Source of the DNA: Labia minor
Lineage: Eukaryota > Arthropoda > Insecta > Dermaptera > Spongiphoridae
NCBI GenBank assembly: GCA_963082975.1
Contig: OY720350.1
Span: forward strand, 953,001 to 1,017,000
DNA length: 64,000 nt
Reading direction: 5' to 3'
The notes under the pieces were generated by a model. It ran no database searches and was not told the origin of the DNA. It saw nothing but the letters and a program-made list of their open reading frames with translations. Made by a program: the position numbers and the translations under genes. Of this stretch, positions 39,001 through 52,705 are shown piece by piece. Each line of letters starts with the position of its first letter. The stretch's first letter is position 1.

Positions 39001-42000
39001 CTACTTTTTTAAATAGAAATATAAAATTTATGAATTATATATGATTCTTATTTATTTCTTATTCTAAACTCGAATAAATTCAAATTTCATCGAAATCTCA
39101 ATTATTTTCGTGGATTTCATAGAAAAAACGACATTTTTCATTAAAATTTTAGCGAAAATGCTACTTTTTTAAATAGAAATATAAAATTTATGAATTATAT
39201 ATCATTCTTATTTATTTCTTATTCTAAACTCGAATAAATTCAAATTTCATCGAAATCTCAATTATTTTCGTGGATTTCATAGAAAAAACGACATTTTTCA
39301 TTAAAATTTTAGCGAAAATGCTACTTTTGTAAATAGAAATATAAAATTTATGAATTATATATCATTCTTATTTATTTCTTATTCTAAACTTGAATAAATT
39401 CAAATTTCATCGAAATCTCAATTATTTTCGTGGATTTCATAGAAAAAACGACATTTTTCATTAAAATTTTAGCGAAAATGCTACTTTTTTAAATAGAAAT
39501 ATAAAATTTATGAATTATATATCATTCTTATTTATTTCTTATTCTAAACTCGAATAAATTCAAATTTCATCGAAATCTCAATTATTTTCGTGGATTTCAT
39601 AGAAAAAACGACATTTTTCATTAAAATTTTAGCGAAAATGCTACTTTTGTAAATAGAAATATAAAATTTATGAATTATATATCATTCTTATTTATTTCTT
39701 ATTCTAAACTTGAATAAATTCAAATTTCATCGAAATCTCAATTATTTTCGTGGATTTCATAGAAAAAACGACATTTTTCATTAAAATTTTAGCGAAAATG
39801 CTACTTTTTTAAATAGAAATATAAAATTTATGAATTATATATCATTCTTATTTATTTCTTATTCTAAACTCGAATAAATTCAAATTTCATCGAAATCTCA
39901 ATTATTTTCGTGGATTTCATAGAAAAAACGACATTTTTCATTAAAATTTTAGCGAAAATGCTACTTTTTTAAATAGAAATATAAAATTTATGAATTATAT
40001 ATGATTCTTATTTATTTCTTATTCTAAACTCGAATAAATTCAAATTTCATCGAAATCTCAATTATTTTCGTGGATTTCATAGAAAAAACGACATTTTTCA
40101 TTAAAATTTTAGCGAAAATGCTACTTTTTTAAATAGAAATATAAAATTTATGAATTATATATCATTCTTATTTATTTCTTATTCTAAACTTGAATAAATT
40201 CAAATTTCATCGAAATCTCAATTATTTTCGTGGATTTCATAGAAAAAACGACATTTTTCATTAAAATTTTAGCGAAAATGCTACTTTTTTAAATAGAAAT
40301 ATAAAATTTATGAATTATATATCATTCTTATTTATTTCTTATTCTAAACTCGAATAAATTCAAATTTCATCGAAATCTCAATTATTTTCGTGGATTTCAT
40401 AGAAAAAACGACATTTTTCATTAAAATTTTAGCGAAAATGCTACTTTTTTAAATAGAAATATAAAATTTATGAATTATATATGATTCTTATTTATTTCTT
40501 ATTCTAAACTTGAATAAATTCAAATTTCATCGAAATCTCAATTATTTTCGTGGATTTCATAGAAAAAACGACATTTTTCATTAAAATTTTAGCGAAAATG
40601 CTACTTTTTTAAATAGAAATATAAAATTTATGAATTATATATGATTCTTATTTATTTCTTATTCTAAACTTGAATAAATTCAAATTTCATCGAAATCTCA
40701 ATTATTTTCGTGGATTTCATAGAAAAAACGACATTTTTCATTAAAATTTTAGCGAAAATGCTACTTTTTTAAATAGAAATATAAAATTTATGAATTATAT
40801 ATGATTCTTATTTATTTCTTATTCTAAACTCGAATAAATTCAAATTTCATCGAAATCTCAATTATTTTCGTGGATTTCATAGAAAAAACGACATTTTTCA
40901 TTAAAATTTTAGCGAAAATGCTACTTTTTTAAATAGAAATAAAAAATTTATGAATTATATATCATTCTTATTTATTTCTTATTCTAAACTTGAATAAATT
41001 CAAATTTCATCGAAATCTCAATTATTTTCGTGGATTTCATAGAAAAAACGACATTTTTCATTAAAATTTTAGCGAAAATGCTACTTTTTTAAATAGAAAT
41101 ATAAAATTTATGAATTATATATCATTCTTATTTATTTCTTATTCTAAACTCGAATAAATTCAAATTTCATCGAAATCTCAATTATTTTCGTGGATTTCAT
41201 AGAAAAAACGACATTTTTCATTAAAATTTTAGCGAAAATGCTACTTTTTTAAATAGAAATATAAAATTTATGAATTATATATCATTCTTATTTATTTCTT
41301 ATTCTAAACTCGAATAAATTCAAATTTCATCGAAATCTCAATTATTTTCGTGGATTTCATAGAAAAAACGACATTTTTCATTAAAATTTTAGCGAAAATG
41401 CTACTTTTTTAAATAGAAATATAAAATTTATGAATTATATATGATTCTTATTTATTTCTTATTCTAAACTTGAATAAATTCAAATTTCATCGAAATCTCA
41501 ATTATTTTCGTGGATTTCATAGAAAAAACGACATTTTTCATTAAAATTTTAGCGAAAATGCTACTTTTTTAAATAGAAATATAAAATTTATGAATTATAT
41601 ATGATTCTTATTTATTTCTTATTCTAAACTCGAATAAATTCAAATTTCATCGAAATCTCAATTATTTTCGTGGATTTCATAGAAAAAACGACATTTTTCA
41701 TTAAAATTTTAGCGAAAATGCTACTTTTTTAAATAGAAATATAAAATTTATGAATTATATATGATTCTTATTTATTTCTTATTCTAAACTCGAATAAATT
41801 CAAATTTCATCGAAATCTCAATTATTTTCGTGGATTTCATAGAAAAAACGACATTTTTCATTAAAATTTTAGCGAAAATGCTACTTTTGTAAATAGAAAT
41901 ATAAAATTTATGAATTATATATCATTCTTATTTATTTCTTATTCTAAACTTGAATAAATTCAAATTTCATCGAAATCTCAATTATTTTCGTGGATTTCAT

Positions 42001-43063
42001 AGAAAAAACGACATTTTTCATTAAAATTTTAGCGAAAATGCTACTTTTTTAAATAGAAATATAAAATTTATGAATTATATATCATTCTTATTTATTTCTT
42101 ATTCTAAACTCGAATAAATTCAAATTTCATCGAAATCTCAATTATTTTCGTGGATTTCATAGAAAAAACGACATTTTTCATTAAAATTTTAGCGAAAATG
42201 CTACTTTTTTAAATAGAAATATAAAATTTATGAATTATATATCATTCTTATTTATTTCTTATTCTAAACTCGAATAAATTCAAATTTCATCGAAATCTCA
42301 ATTATTTTCGTGGATTTCATAGAAAAAACGACATTTTTCATTAAAATTTTAGCGAAAATGCTACTTTTTTAAATAGAAATATAAAATTTATGAATTATAT
42401 ATCATTCTTATTTATTTCTTATTCTAAACTTGAATAAATTCAAATTTCATCGAAATCTCAATTATTTTCGTGGATTTCATAGAAAAAACGACATTTTTCA
42501 TTAAAATTTTAGCGAAAATGCTACTTTTTTAAATAGAAATATAAAATTTATGAATTATATATGATTCTTATTTATTTCTTATTCTAAACTCGAATAAATT
42601 CAAATTTCATCGAAATCTCAATTATTTTCGTGGATTTCATAGAAAAAACGACATTTTTCATTAAAATTTTAGCGAAAATGCTACTTTTTTAAATAGAAAT
42701 ATAAAATTTATGAATTATATATCATTCTTATTTATTTCTTATTCTAAACTTGAATAAATTCAAATTTCATCGAAATCTCAATTATTTTCGTGGATTTCAT
42801 AGAAAAAACGACATTTTTCATTAAAATTTTAGCGAAAATGCTACTTTTTTAAATAGAAATATAAAATTTATGAATTATATATCATTCTTATTTATTTCTT
42901 ATTCTAAACTCGAATAAATTCAAATTTCATCGAAATCTCAATTATTTTCGTGGATTTCATAGAAAAAACGACATTTTTCATTAAAATTTTAGCGAAAATG
43001 CTACTTTTTTAAATAGAAATATAAAATTTATGAATTATATATGATTCTTATTTATTTCTTATT
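24047..43063 (+). repeat. 160-bp satellite DNA array, about 118 monomers
   Basis: A head-to-tail array with a 160-bp period: the ATAGAAAAAACGAC landmark recurs at 24061(-), 24221, 24381, 24541 and onward at 160-base steps. Monomers are very AT-rich, all in one orientation and differ by few bases. Left of the gap at 36561-36760 nearly all read AACACGAATAAATTC with TCATCGATATCTC. Right of it all read AACT(C/T)GAATAAATTC with TCATCGAAATCTC. Other linked variants include CTTTAAAATTTTATCG (at least 13 copies, left side only) and TTTTGTAAATAG. One monomer at about 29704 lacks 8 bp, shifting the register; another near 37085 lacks 1 bp. There is no reading frame. The right edge passes into a decayed monomer (to about 43130). 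It could be pericentromeric or heterochromatic DNA; function is unknown. Confidence 0.97.
36561..36760. other. assembly gap of 200 N within the satellite
   Basis: Exactly 200 N. The monomer register on the two sides would need 13 bases plus a multiple of 160, and 200 does not fit, so the size is a placeholder. The array length is therefore unknown. Confidence 0.97.
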
Positions 43064-43130
43064 TTATTAATTATTATTTATTTTATATTCTAATTTCGGA
43101 CAATTCAACCATTCACGTGGATTCATAAGA

Positions 43131-43608
43131 AATAAAAATAAATTACAAGTCCAGCTGTGCTAACCATTTTCACGCCTTTTGGACCACCAAAAATTCTGTT
43201 GTTAACTTTGGAATCATTATTTTTGACGCCTCCCATGTAGCGTTGTAAATTTAAATTAACAAAAAAAACAAAACCATTAATTAATTATAAAAAATCTTAT
43301 TAATATGCTGACTTGTCTAGGATTAATAATAATTTTAATGAAATTAAGGCAATAAACATTTATTTATTTATTTTCAAGTTTACAATACATGATTTAACAT
43401 TATTATTCTTATTATTATTTATTGTTATATCTGTTGTTTTTTTTAACTGTAAGAATTGAAAGTAAGAAATTTATAATGTTTTTAATAAAAAAAAGACAAA
43501 TAGTTTCATAATCTATGATAATATTTATTATATATATTATTAATATATTTTATAAATATAAAAATGTTACTCTTATTGTAGTAATAAATTAATAATTTTT
43601 TTTAAATA
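43131..43608. other. spacer between satellite and DNA transposon
   Basis: AT-rich sequence. A more balanced stretch at about 43145-43255 may be an old transposon piece but shows no diagnostic end. No gene was seen. Confidence 0.35.
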
Positions 43609-44503
43609 CAAGGTCCGGCAGTGAAACCTGACGGTTTTTGAAATGTGACAAATAAAAAAGTTGTTGAGATATTTTAATTATTTTTTTTTTTTATTGTAAA
43701 GAGTAGAATTGGAAATTTAACATTCATAATAAAAAAGCTTAAAAATAACTTATGTAGCAAAAATTCTGTCATTTGTGACAAATGATGACCACCATTTTCT
43801 CTACACTGTACGAGTCTCCTGGAGAAGTTAGTCATGACTTTCTTCAATGTTTGGCGCGCCATCTCACGACTTTCTCGCCGAATGTTCTCCTTCAGTTGGT
43901 TCAAATTATTTGGTCTGTTAACATAAACTCTTCCCTTGAGGTACCCTCATAGATAAAAGTCACAAGGAGAACGTGCCGGCCATTCGATGTCACCTCTGAG
44001 CGAGATCAGCTTACAGGGGAAAAATCCTCTGAGTTGAGCCATGGACGCCCGAGAGGTATGGGCAGTTGCTCCGTCCTGCTGAAACCAGACCCTCCTGAGA
44101 GGGATACGATGGCGACGTAACTCTGGGATGAGAAAGTCACGGATCATGGCAACACAACGCGCTGAGTTCACTGTCACTGTTTGGCCATTCTCCTCAAAAA
44201 AATAAGGCCCTAACAATGCAGCCCAGACAGTTACTCTTTCACAGTGAAGAGGCTGCTGGTGAAGTTCCTGTGGGAGATTCATGACTAACTTCTCCAGGAG
44301 ACTCGTACAGTGTAGAGAAAATGGTGGTCATTTGTCACAAGTGACATAATTTTTGCTACATAAGTTATTTTTGTGCTTTTTTATTATGAATGTTAAATTT
44401 CCAATTCTACTCTTTACAATAAAATAAAAAATAATTAAAATATCTCAACAACTTTTTTATTTGTCACATTTCAAAAACCGTCAGGTTTCACTGCCGGACC
44501 TTG
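43609..44503 (-). mobile_element. TA-flanked DNA transposon with ~225-bp inverted ends
   Basis: The element begins CAAGGTCCGGCAGTGAAACC and ends with its inverse, each flanked by TA (43607-43608 and 44504-44505), the Tc1/mariner-superfamily target duplication. The inverted ends are 43609-43837 and 44279-44503, with about 97% identity. The middle holds the second half of a transposase on the minus strand. The left inverted end contains the transposase C-terminus, and the right end is an inverted copy of the same sequence sitting where the N-terminal half should be. This looks like an internal rearrangement that replaced the 5' half with a second 3' end. Confidence 0.85.
43690..44282 (-). pseudogene. 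Tc1/mariner-superfamily transposase, N-terminus missing
   Basis: On the minus strand the frame opens near 44282 and shows VTVWAALLGPYFFEENG, then VWFQQDGATAHTSR (second catalytic Asp), then EWPARSPCDFYL (third Asp). After an in-frame stop at about 43944 it continues with GRVYVNRPNNLNQLKENIRR and NGGHHLSQM to the end near 43690. Usual relatives read WPPRSPDLTPCDFFLWGYLK, so four residues before the last Asp seem lost and the W of LWG is replaced by the stop. The DNA-binding N-terminal half (about 150-200 residues) and first catalytic Asp region are absent. It is not functional. Confidence 0.85.
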
Positions 44504-44505
44504 TA

Positions 44506-44582
44506 CATACATATACATAAATTTATATGAATTTATTTATTATTATTTAAATTTTCTAAATATTGCAACGATTAAGTAAATA

Positions 44583-44622
<40 letters not shown>

Positions 44623-45414
44623 CTCTCTTTATTTGTTTTTTTTTTTACTAAAATGGATGAATAACAATAATCTTCATATTTTATCCATCTGATTAATATA
44701 AAAATGTTGATTTTCTCTCTTTCTCTCTCTAATCATTCTACATTATATCAGGGATTTTTTTGTCAATGTTTTCAACCTTTTTCAATGTCCGTGCCACTAA
44801 TATAAGTTAAAATAAAATATTTATCAAGTAAATAATGTGCCACAATAAAATTGTCCATTTTTTGTCTCTCCCTCCCCCCCCCCCCCTGCCGTACCATTTC
44901 AGCATTAATATTTAATTGAATATCTTTGCATAACTTGTAACTATCCTGATGTATAAAAGTGTTATAATTTTAAATATTATTCTTTATATCAAAAAAGAAA
45001 AAAATAATTATTAAATATGGCAATATTTTATTGTAATTTGTAATCTCTCTATGAATTCATTCATGCATTTTGTTAAATGAAATAAATATTTTTAGCATGA
45101 TGTCTGTCCGTCCGTCCCGTATAGATGTGCACAACTTGAACGGCTCAACGGATTTTGATAAAATTTCGTAAATATATTTAATGAATGGATCAACTTTTGG
45201 TGTATATCCAGAAAGCCGAAGTGGTAGTTTACAAAGTATTAATTTTATATTCATTGTCGGAAAATATTTCACTTAAAATATAGTATTGATATATAAATAA
45301 TTGATTAATTATATACTAAAAATAAAAACCAAGATAATATAATTTAGTTACTTTAATTCAAATTTAAATTTTTTTTTTTTTTTTTTTTTGATACTTTATA
45401 TATTTATATACAAG

Positions 45415-45446
<32 letters not shown>

Positions 45447-45575
45447 GATAGCGTGGGGTCATGTAATCGCGTGGACTTGTAGCAGTGTATCGTATTCTAT
45501 TCTTATTTAGGTTTATTTAGGTGTCCGTTGTCATGCGATGCCACGAGACAATCCTATTTTACACGTATTTTAAAC

Positions 45576-45611
<36 letters not shown>

Positions 45612-46599
45612 AATATTAAAGATTTTATTTGTACTTTATGCGCATTTCTCAATTGAAAGGAAGATATTTTCTAATAGTGGTATTAATATAATGCACATAA
45701 AGCATATATATATTAAAATATTTCAATTATTGTTATTCTAGTTCACAGATATTTTAGGACCAGTATTTTAGTTAATTATTGATAATAGTGAGAAAGAGAG
45801 ATATCAAAAAATAATATTTTATATCAAAAGATATTACTTAAAAAAAATGTCTTATAATATTTTAAAGGAATATAATATAATATTATTATTTATAATAATA
45901 GATCATAAAATATAATGTTTTTCCTTTGATTTATTAGATTAGTTTTGTTATCATTATTTTGGACTTTTTATTTTACATGTATGTTATTGAAACGATATGT
46001 TGTGCTAATTTTTCCAATTCCAATAAAAATGAAATCGAAATTATTAAATTAAAAAGGAAATTAATTGCGATAATAAATATATATATATATTTATATTATA
46101 TTTTGTTATGTTGTGTTGTATCAAAAATTATTATAGATAACAAACAAACCAAGGAATATCAAATTAATTCATTAATTTGGTTCTTTTAATAAGACTAGTA
46201 AAAGGGTGCTTCTATTCTTTTTCTATATATAAGTATATTCTCAACTATTCTAGTTTTTTCTATTTTAATTTTATGCATTTATAATCAATTGAGGAAAAAT
46301 AAATACGAATATGTAGCATTATCAAAAAATAACCTTCTATTAAATATAGAAAAGATAGAAGCATTCACATTCAATATTATTACTTTAAGCGTATTATATT
46401 ATTTTATATATAGATATATATAGTACAGTGGAATTTTGTAAAAAAATATTTAATCAGTCAATCAATAGTTTTATTTAAGATTTTTATTATTATTATTATA
46501 TAAATTTACATATGAATATATATGTATAATATAGTGTATAAGACTAAGGACCCGTTTCTTTAATTGGGGTATCGAAAAGGATTTTCGAATCACTTTCGT
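44506..46599. other. gene-free AT-rich stretch with repeats
   Basis: Microsatellites (TA)n at about 44587-44620, 45417-45438 and 45583-45606. A piece at about 44757-44905 starts GTTTTCAACCTTTTTCAATG and holds a GCCGTACC segment after a C-run, recalling a hAT end. The stretch 45095-45180 holds TGTCTGTCCGTCCGTCCCGT followed by GGATTTTGATAAAATTTCG, another copy of the dispersed CCGAT repeat. No gene was seen. Confidence 0.45.
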
Positions 46600-46910
46600 C
46601 AGTCAATCAATCGAGCGAGTGACAATGACATATAAAAAGTTGGACAATGCATTTCAAAGAGAATCCCTTTTAGGCGTTTCTTGTAGAAAGCATTGTGTCT
46701 TGTTTTGGACAATTTCGAAAACGAATACTTTAATTATAGCAACGTTTTTTAAGGGCTGCTCGAGATCCGAGTTGTATCATGAATTCTTTTGGATCCATGA
46801 TCGAGGCCAGAGGATACTGATGGATGTTGTACTTCTGTTTCCAGTGCCTTCCTCCAGCATGAAGGAATTCCAATTAATAAAACAATCAGTCACCTACGAG
46901 TAATCACTGT
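46550..46910. other. unidentified coding-like island
   Basis: A 350-bp island of more balanced base composition. The + strand has an open frame (about 46619-46903) and the minus strand reads pieces such as ASIMDPKEFMIQLGSR near 46800. Neither matches a family I know, and no splice signals frame it convincingly. It could be an old transposon coding fragment or an exon. I give no function. Confidence 0.3.
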
Positions 46911-47328
46911 CCCTTAACAATTGTAATGAGAAATGAGAAATTAATAAATGGCAAATATATCCATTTTATTTTTAGAGTTAATTTCTAAATTATAATTCAC
47001 GAATAATGAATATTTTCGATATTATTTATTATTTATTTATATTAAAATATTTGTGATAGCCCTTTGGCTTTACAAAGGAGAGTTGAATTAAATAATAATT
47101 TTTCAACACAAAACAAAACCAAAATAAAATTAAAAACAGAATTCAGAGCAAAACAAAATGAAAGTTATCAATTTAAACTTAGATAAACTTAGTTTCACAT
47201 TCGTTTATTATATAAATGGCCTTTGATAAATAAATAGATGTTCTTGAATTTATCGTGGTTAACAATTTCTAGTATTTTTATAAAATTTTCCTCATCTGTT
47301 TGATCCTCCTTCATATATCCCTTTAGAT

Positions 47329-47680
47329 CAGGGGTGGCCCGCCGTAAACATTTTTGCGGCCCGCGAGATTCATCACACTTTTTTTTATATTCTGCGGCGC
47401 CCTCATGAAACAAATATCGATCGCACTAGTAAAAGAAATAGGATTTCGTTGTTTCTTTTTTTATTTCGTTGTTTCTTTTTTTATTTTTAGTATTATATAT
47501 TTTTTACAATGTGCATTCCGCGTATCATTATTATTATATATGTTTATATGTAAAAATAATAGTAAATATAATAAAAATTCATTATTTTTCAATTTGTCAC
47601 ACCAAACAATATCTATAATAGGAATATGTATAATTTTATATGCGACCCGCGAAGTTATGATGCATTTCCAAAGTGGTTTC
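47329..47680 (+). mobile_element. hAT-like element remnant
   Basis: It starts CAGGGGTGGCCCGCCGTAAA, with TTTGCGGCCCGCGAGA just inside, the terminal style of many hAT elements. A second CGACCCGCGAAGTTATGATG stretch occurs at about 47643-47662 in the subterminal position expected near the other end, but a clean matching terminus is not visible. No transposase is readable. Confidence 0.6.
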
Positions 47681-47859
47681 TTATTGGTTGGTATGTATAT
47701 TGGGGACATTCCAACATTCCAGGTGAATCATAGTCTCTTGTTTCATTTTATTGCATATACTACATACAAATCACCGTTGTGTCTATTTTATACTTTATAT
47801 CCCTCCCGTATAGATTTTTATGAATTTTTGAACACCCGCCACTCTTAGCTGGCTAACAA

Positions 47860-49840
47860 TTCTTATTTTATCCAAACTTCAATCGATAGATATCTAATAT
47901 AGTCCTCTTCGTTTTTCGTTATTAAATCCTTGTAAAGTGGATTATAATTGGATTCTATTACACGGTTGTAGTCCAGTTCAAGTTTCATTTTTTTCCAGTC
48001 CCCCATTATCATTGGTGAGAATTTTTTCAGCTTACATGCCGAGTTTACTGTCCATACAGACTCCCAGCCAATCTCTCTCTTAACATGGTTCTCAGCCATG
48101 AAACCCAATTTCGTTCAGGTTGGCCCATGTTTTCCAAATCCATTTTCCTTAGCCTATTGATCCTTTCGTCGCGGGCATTTCTAAAATTTTCTTCCACCAA
48201 CCCAGCATTCTTCGAAGTACGTAATAGCTTAGAGGGGTATGACACAAAGTGATCCGGTGTGCCCCTGGGCCATCCATCCAAAGTACCTGTTAACATATTG
48301 TACATTTACCCTCTCAATTATATCTAAATATCCCGCAGCCCAAACCTTTCCGCAGTATCCCAACTCTGGAACTTTTACTCTTAGTCAATATCTCAAATAA
48401 TCTCCCTCCGCTGCCAGTCTCAACTTGCCTGATGACGAAAACTCCACGCCCAACCTGTTCCACCACCTCGGAATCCCAGTATATCGGATCATATTTCTTT
48501 TTATTTCACCTTTAGAAAAGTACACCAGCTTTGTTTTGATTGGATTAAGCGTCAAACCATTTAAATCGATATAACTCTTCAAGATTCTTCTTCTTCTTCT
48601 TCTTCTTCTTCTTCACGTCAGCATATGTGTCGGCCATTAATACCATTTCGTCCGCGAAAAGAAGCGCAAACACTTCCTTGTTATTCCATATATTTAGACC
48701 CCTAGCTCCGCAGAGATTCAAAATAATTCACAATATCTGCCACAAAGAGAGAACTAAATGTATCTCCCTGTAGAACACCGGCCGTTATCCCTATCTCCTC
48801 ACTATGGACATTGCCTACTCTAACTCTCATTGTCGCCGCATCATATAATACATTTTTTAATTATCCGGATTAATTTACTGCTCAATCCAAGATATCAAAT
48901 AGTTTCATCCACAGTTTATCATGAACCAGAGAGTCAAATGCCCTTTTAACAACAACTTCTTCTAAATCCCGCTTGTTCTTCTGGTATTATATTATTTCCT
49001 TCTGCCCAGCAAGTTATTCTTCTTTCCAGCATCTTGGTAAAAATCTTTGTCACCGAATTGAGCAGAGCAATACCTCTATAGTTAAATGGATTATTCCTAT
49101 CTCCCTTCTTGTAGAACATAAGTAATTCCGACTGAGACCATTTTGTTGGGAAATCCTCTTTTTCTAGTATATTGTTCATCATATTCAAAAGGTAATGTTC
49201 CCATTCAGTTGTTAAGTTCTTATATATTTCATTCGGAATCAATCAAACCCTTTGCGCTGCCAATAGCGAATTGTAGTTCCTCCAAAGTAAAAGATATGTA
49301 AAAAAAGTATTCGCAGCTAACCCCAAAAAAGCGTGTGATACGTGTCTTTTGTGATAGATAGACAGACCCCTTTAAAAAATTGAACCCACTCCGAAACGTC
49401 AATAGTATTTGCGTGTAATTGATGTATTTTATATGATCTGACGGTCTTCCAAAATTCACTAGAATTTCTTATGTTGTATAGTCTACCTATTATTTTACAC
49501 TGGAATTCATTCTTCTTATCTCTAATCAATTGCCTATATTTCTTCCTCATTTCCAAGAATTCACTTTTTGAGTCTTCAAGAATTCGCTTTTCTGAACGTT
49601 TTAAGAGCTTTCTACATTCTTTCTTTAAACATTTCTCTATATTAATAATTTTATAATAATAATTTAAAGTTTTCTCTCCATTCTAAACGGAATTCATTCA
49701 ACCTTTCTTAATTGCATAAGCGTCCCGGCAGATTCCTTTTACTATTCTTTCTATTCTAATATTCTCGTACCACACAGAGGGATTGCTACCCTTCGAATTC
49801 AATGTCCATTTTTTTATTTTTAGTAAATCCTAATCCATAC
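47860..49840 (-). mobile_element. non-LTR retrotransposon, decayed
   Basis: The minus strand runs from about 49840 (5') to 47860 (3'). In order: a linker region (KWTLNSKGSNPSVWYENI; EMRKKYRQLIRDKKNEF near 49550; SSEFWKTVRSYKI), the start of the reverse transcriptase (IPNEIYKNLTTEWEHYLLN near 49240; YRGIALLNSVTKIFTKML near 49085; EEQAGFRR near 48965), a region with NGLTLNPIKTKLVYFSKGE (48560-48510), which follows the catalytic box in such elements, and a C-terminal tail (VSYPSKLLRTSKNAGLVEEN near 48230). Several frameshifts are present and the endonuclease is missing. A (TTC)n run at 48585-48614 lies inside it. The clade is not assigned. It has much higher G+C than its surroundings. Confidence 0.85.
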
Positions 49841-50881
49841 TTTGCCTCCAACACAAAGAAAATAAAAGAGAGTGCATCGATTCATGGATTCATTTTTATT
49901 AAAAATAATAAAAAAATCGACTTAGGATATTAATTAAGTCTTCAGCTTGGAAATTCGTATTAAGAAAGGACACTAGATGAAACAACACAAGAGAAGTAAG
50001 TGTCTTCTATTCAATAATTATAAAATTTATAAAATGGATTGAATTGGATTGAATCGTCAGTCGGTTGGAAAAAGTTTATACTGTTTATACTCTCTCTCTC
50101 TTATTCCAACAGTTGATTTCCAAATTTTTTTTTTTTTTAAATTTATATAAATTTATATGGAGATGTTTATCTTTAGCCTTTCATTACCATCATAATCATC
50201 TCCATTTTATAATAATTAGAAAATTTATTATAATTTATGACTACACTAGAGATTAGATAAACTCTTGTTATACAATTCTTTCTATAAATTACATTAAAAT
50301 ATACCTATTTTATTATATATTCAATTATATTAAAGTTTATTTAGTGTTCAAACACTTGATATAGGTATCCTGAAGTCTTCATTATTTTTTCAACTCTTTT
50401 GATCATAACTTACCACGTATGTTATATTTTCAAAATGGTTTACTTACTTTCCGAATAAAACAATTGATTTTTTTAAATGACAAATTAAATTCCACTGTAT
50501 ATATATTATATATATAATTTGTTCACATTTATATTAGAATATATCACATTTAATATTTTAATAGACATTTATAGAATATATATATATATATATTATTTTT
50601 TATGATAATATGAGGGTCATTCAAAAAGATCTCGATCTATTAATGATAATACAAAATATTTTAGAAAAATTATTTTTCTTTTTAATGTGCGTTAAATTGA
50701 TCGAATATTGTATGTACTTTTGTTATCATAATCAGACCTCAAACTTTAATGAATGTATCCACGTATATTAAGTATATTATATATTAAATATTAAACAGAA
50801 TTAGACAGAATAGATGAGGCACACATATAAAAGTATATATATATATACTTATTATTAATATAGTATATTATATAGGATATA

Positions 50882-50939
<58 letters not shown>

Positions 50940-50996
50940 TAATAATATAGATATTATTTATAAAATGACAAAAAATATTTTATTTAGTAAATAGAT

Positions 50997-51028
<32 letters not shown>

Positions 51029-52420
51029 AAATAAAATAAAAATAAAAAAATATTCTACATAGAAATGTATTTAGTAAATTATTATTAAAATAATAATAAT
51101 AATAATAATAAATAAATAAATAAATAATGCATCAATTTTTATGTTGTATCTATCTTAGGCCATCTAGATAAACTGAATTTTAAATATTCTTATATAAAAT
51201 AAATATGTATAATAAAATACTACTTAAATATAAATTGGCATATTCATATAATAATAATACATATATGCAAAATCACATACACAATACATATTACAAAAAG
51301 ATTATTTTTTTTTTTTTAGAAAATAAAACTAAAACAAACCTGTTTCGTTTTTTCTCTTTCTTTTTTTCTTTGTATTGATAATAATTAAATAATATACGTA
51401 TATAAGATATATATGAGAGTAGAGTAGAGTAGATATACGTTTTTTTTTTTTTTTTGTATCTCATGGCAGTGCAATATAATGGAATGTTTATATTTAAGAT
51501 TCTGAAATTTCATAAACAAAATAAAACAAATTAATTCATTCATTCATTCATCATTTTACAAATAGAATTATTATAAATTAAATGAAAATAAATAATTAAA
51601 TATTTCTATACTTAGAATGCATAATAAGTTTCCAAATTTAAATGTCATTCTATATATTTAAGATTTCTTTTTTCTTTATTTAATAAAAAAAACAAAAACA
51701 TAACATAATTTAAATTTATTTGTCTGGTTGTGTTGGTTAAAAATAAAAAATTTAGAACGAGAGAAATGGAAATTAGAAATGAATAAAATTAATTTAGTCT
51801 CTCTCTACTTATGAAGATTTCTAATGGTAAAAGTTGTGATTGGATGGTGAGTAAACAAAAGGGGGTGGGGGAGGAGTGCAGAAAAAGAGAGAAACAATTA
51901 TTTAGAGATTCAGCCCTATAGGTATAGGTATAGGTATTTAGAATAGAAAAGAAATTAATAAATTTAAAGAATTTTAATTTTTCGTTATTTTTTTTATTTT
52001 TTTTTATAAACACAAAAAACAGAAACAAGAAAAAATAATAAATTTTGAATTACAACAAAAAAGACAAAAAAAAAAAAAAGAAAATTAATATATGTATAAA
52101 TAAATTTTGTTTAGACATATTACTGATAATAATTTTGAATATTTCTCTGTTTTATTTCTGAATATAAAAATATTATTTTATTATAATGAGAATTAAATTA
52201 TAAATAAATAAATATATAATAAAATAAAAATAAAAAACAAATGGTACAAAATGAATAAAAAAAACGAAATAAAGGGTAAAAAAAAATAGTAAAAGAATTT
52301 TTTTTTTTTGCATGATCACATAAACAAAAATATAGATTCTGGTACACCCCTGAATTGGAAAACTTCTTTCTCACACGATCCATCACGGCCTATAATAATA
52401 ATAATAACCAACGTTCGAAA
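49841..52420. other. gene-free AT-rich stretch downstream of VAT-1
   Basis: AT-rich with microsatellites: a ~50-bp (TA)n at 50886-50938, (TTA)n at about 50997-51020 and 51088-51125, and a G-rich patch at about 51860-51875. A segment at about 50612-50630 (GAGGGTCATTCAAAAAG) recalls a mariner end but stands alone. The part next to 52421 would be the 3' UTR of the VAT-1 gene. Confidence 0.4.
50886..50938. repeat. (TA)n microsatellite
   Basis: An uninterrupted TA dinucleotide run of about 50 bp, the longest in the window. Confidence 0.9.
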
Positions 52421-52671
52421 TTAATAATTCCTGTGAGTGTATGCATTCTTTGTTTCTGAATCGAATCGATCAAGGTTATCGATGTACCCACCGTCATCTT
52501 TATCTACACTTTTGTTTTTGCTCTTGGATGGCGTTGCTGGTTTTGGTTTTGGCTCTAAAGTAGGATCAATTATCAATTTGCCAATATTACTACGATCCTG
52601 CATCTTTTGCATAGCCTCAGTTATCTAAGAAAACAAACAAAAAATTAAATTATTATAAATTAATCAAAAAT

Positions 52672-52705
<34 letters not shown>
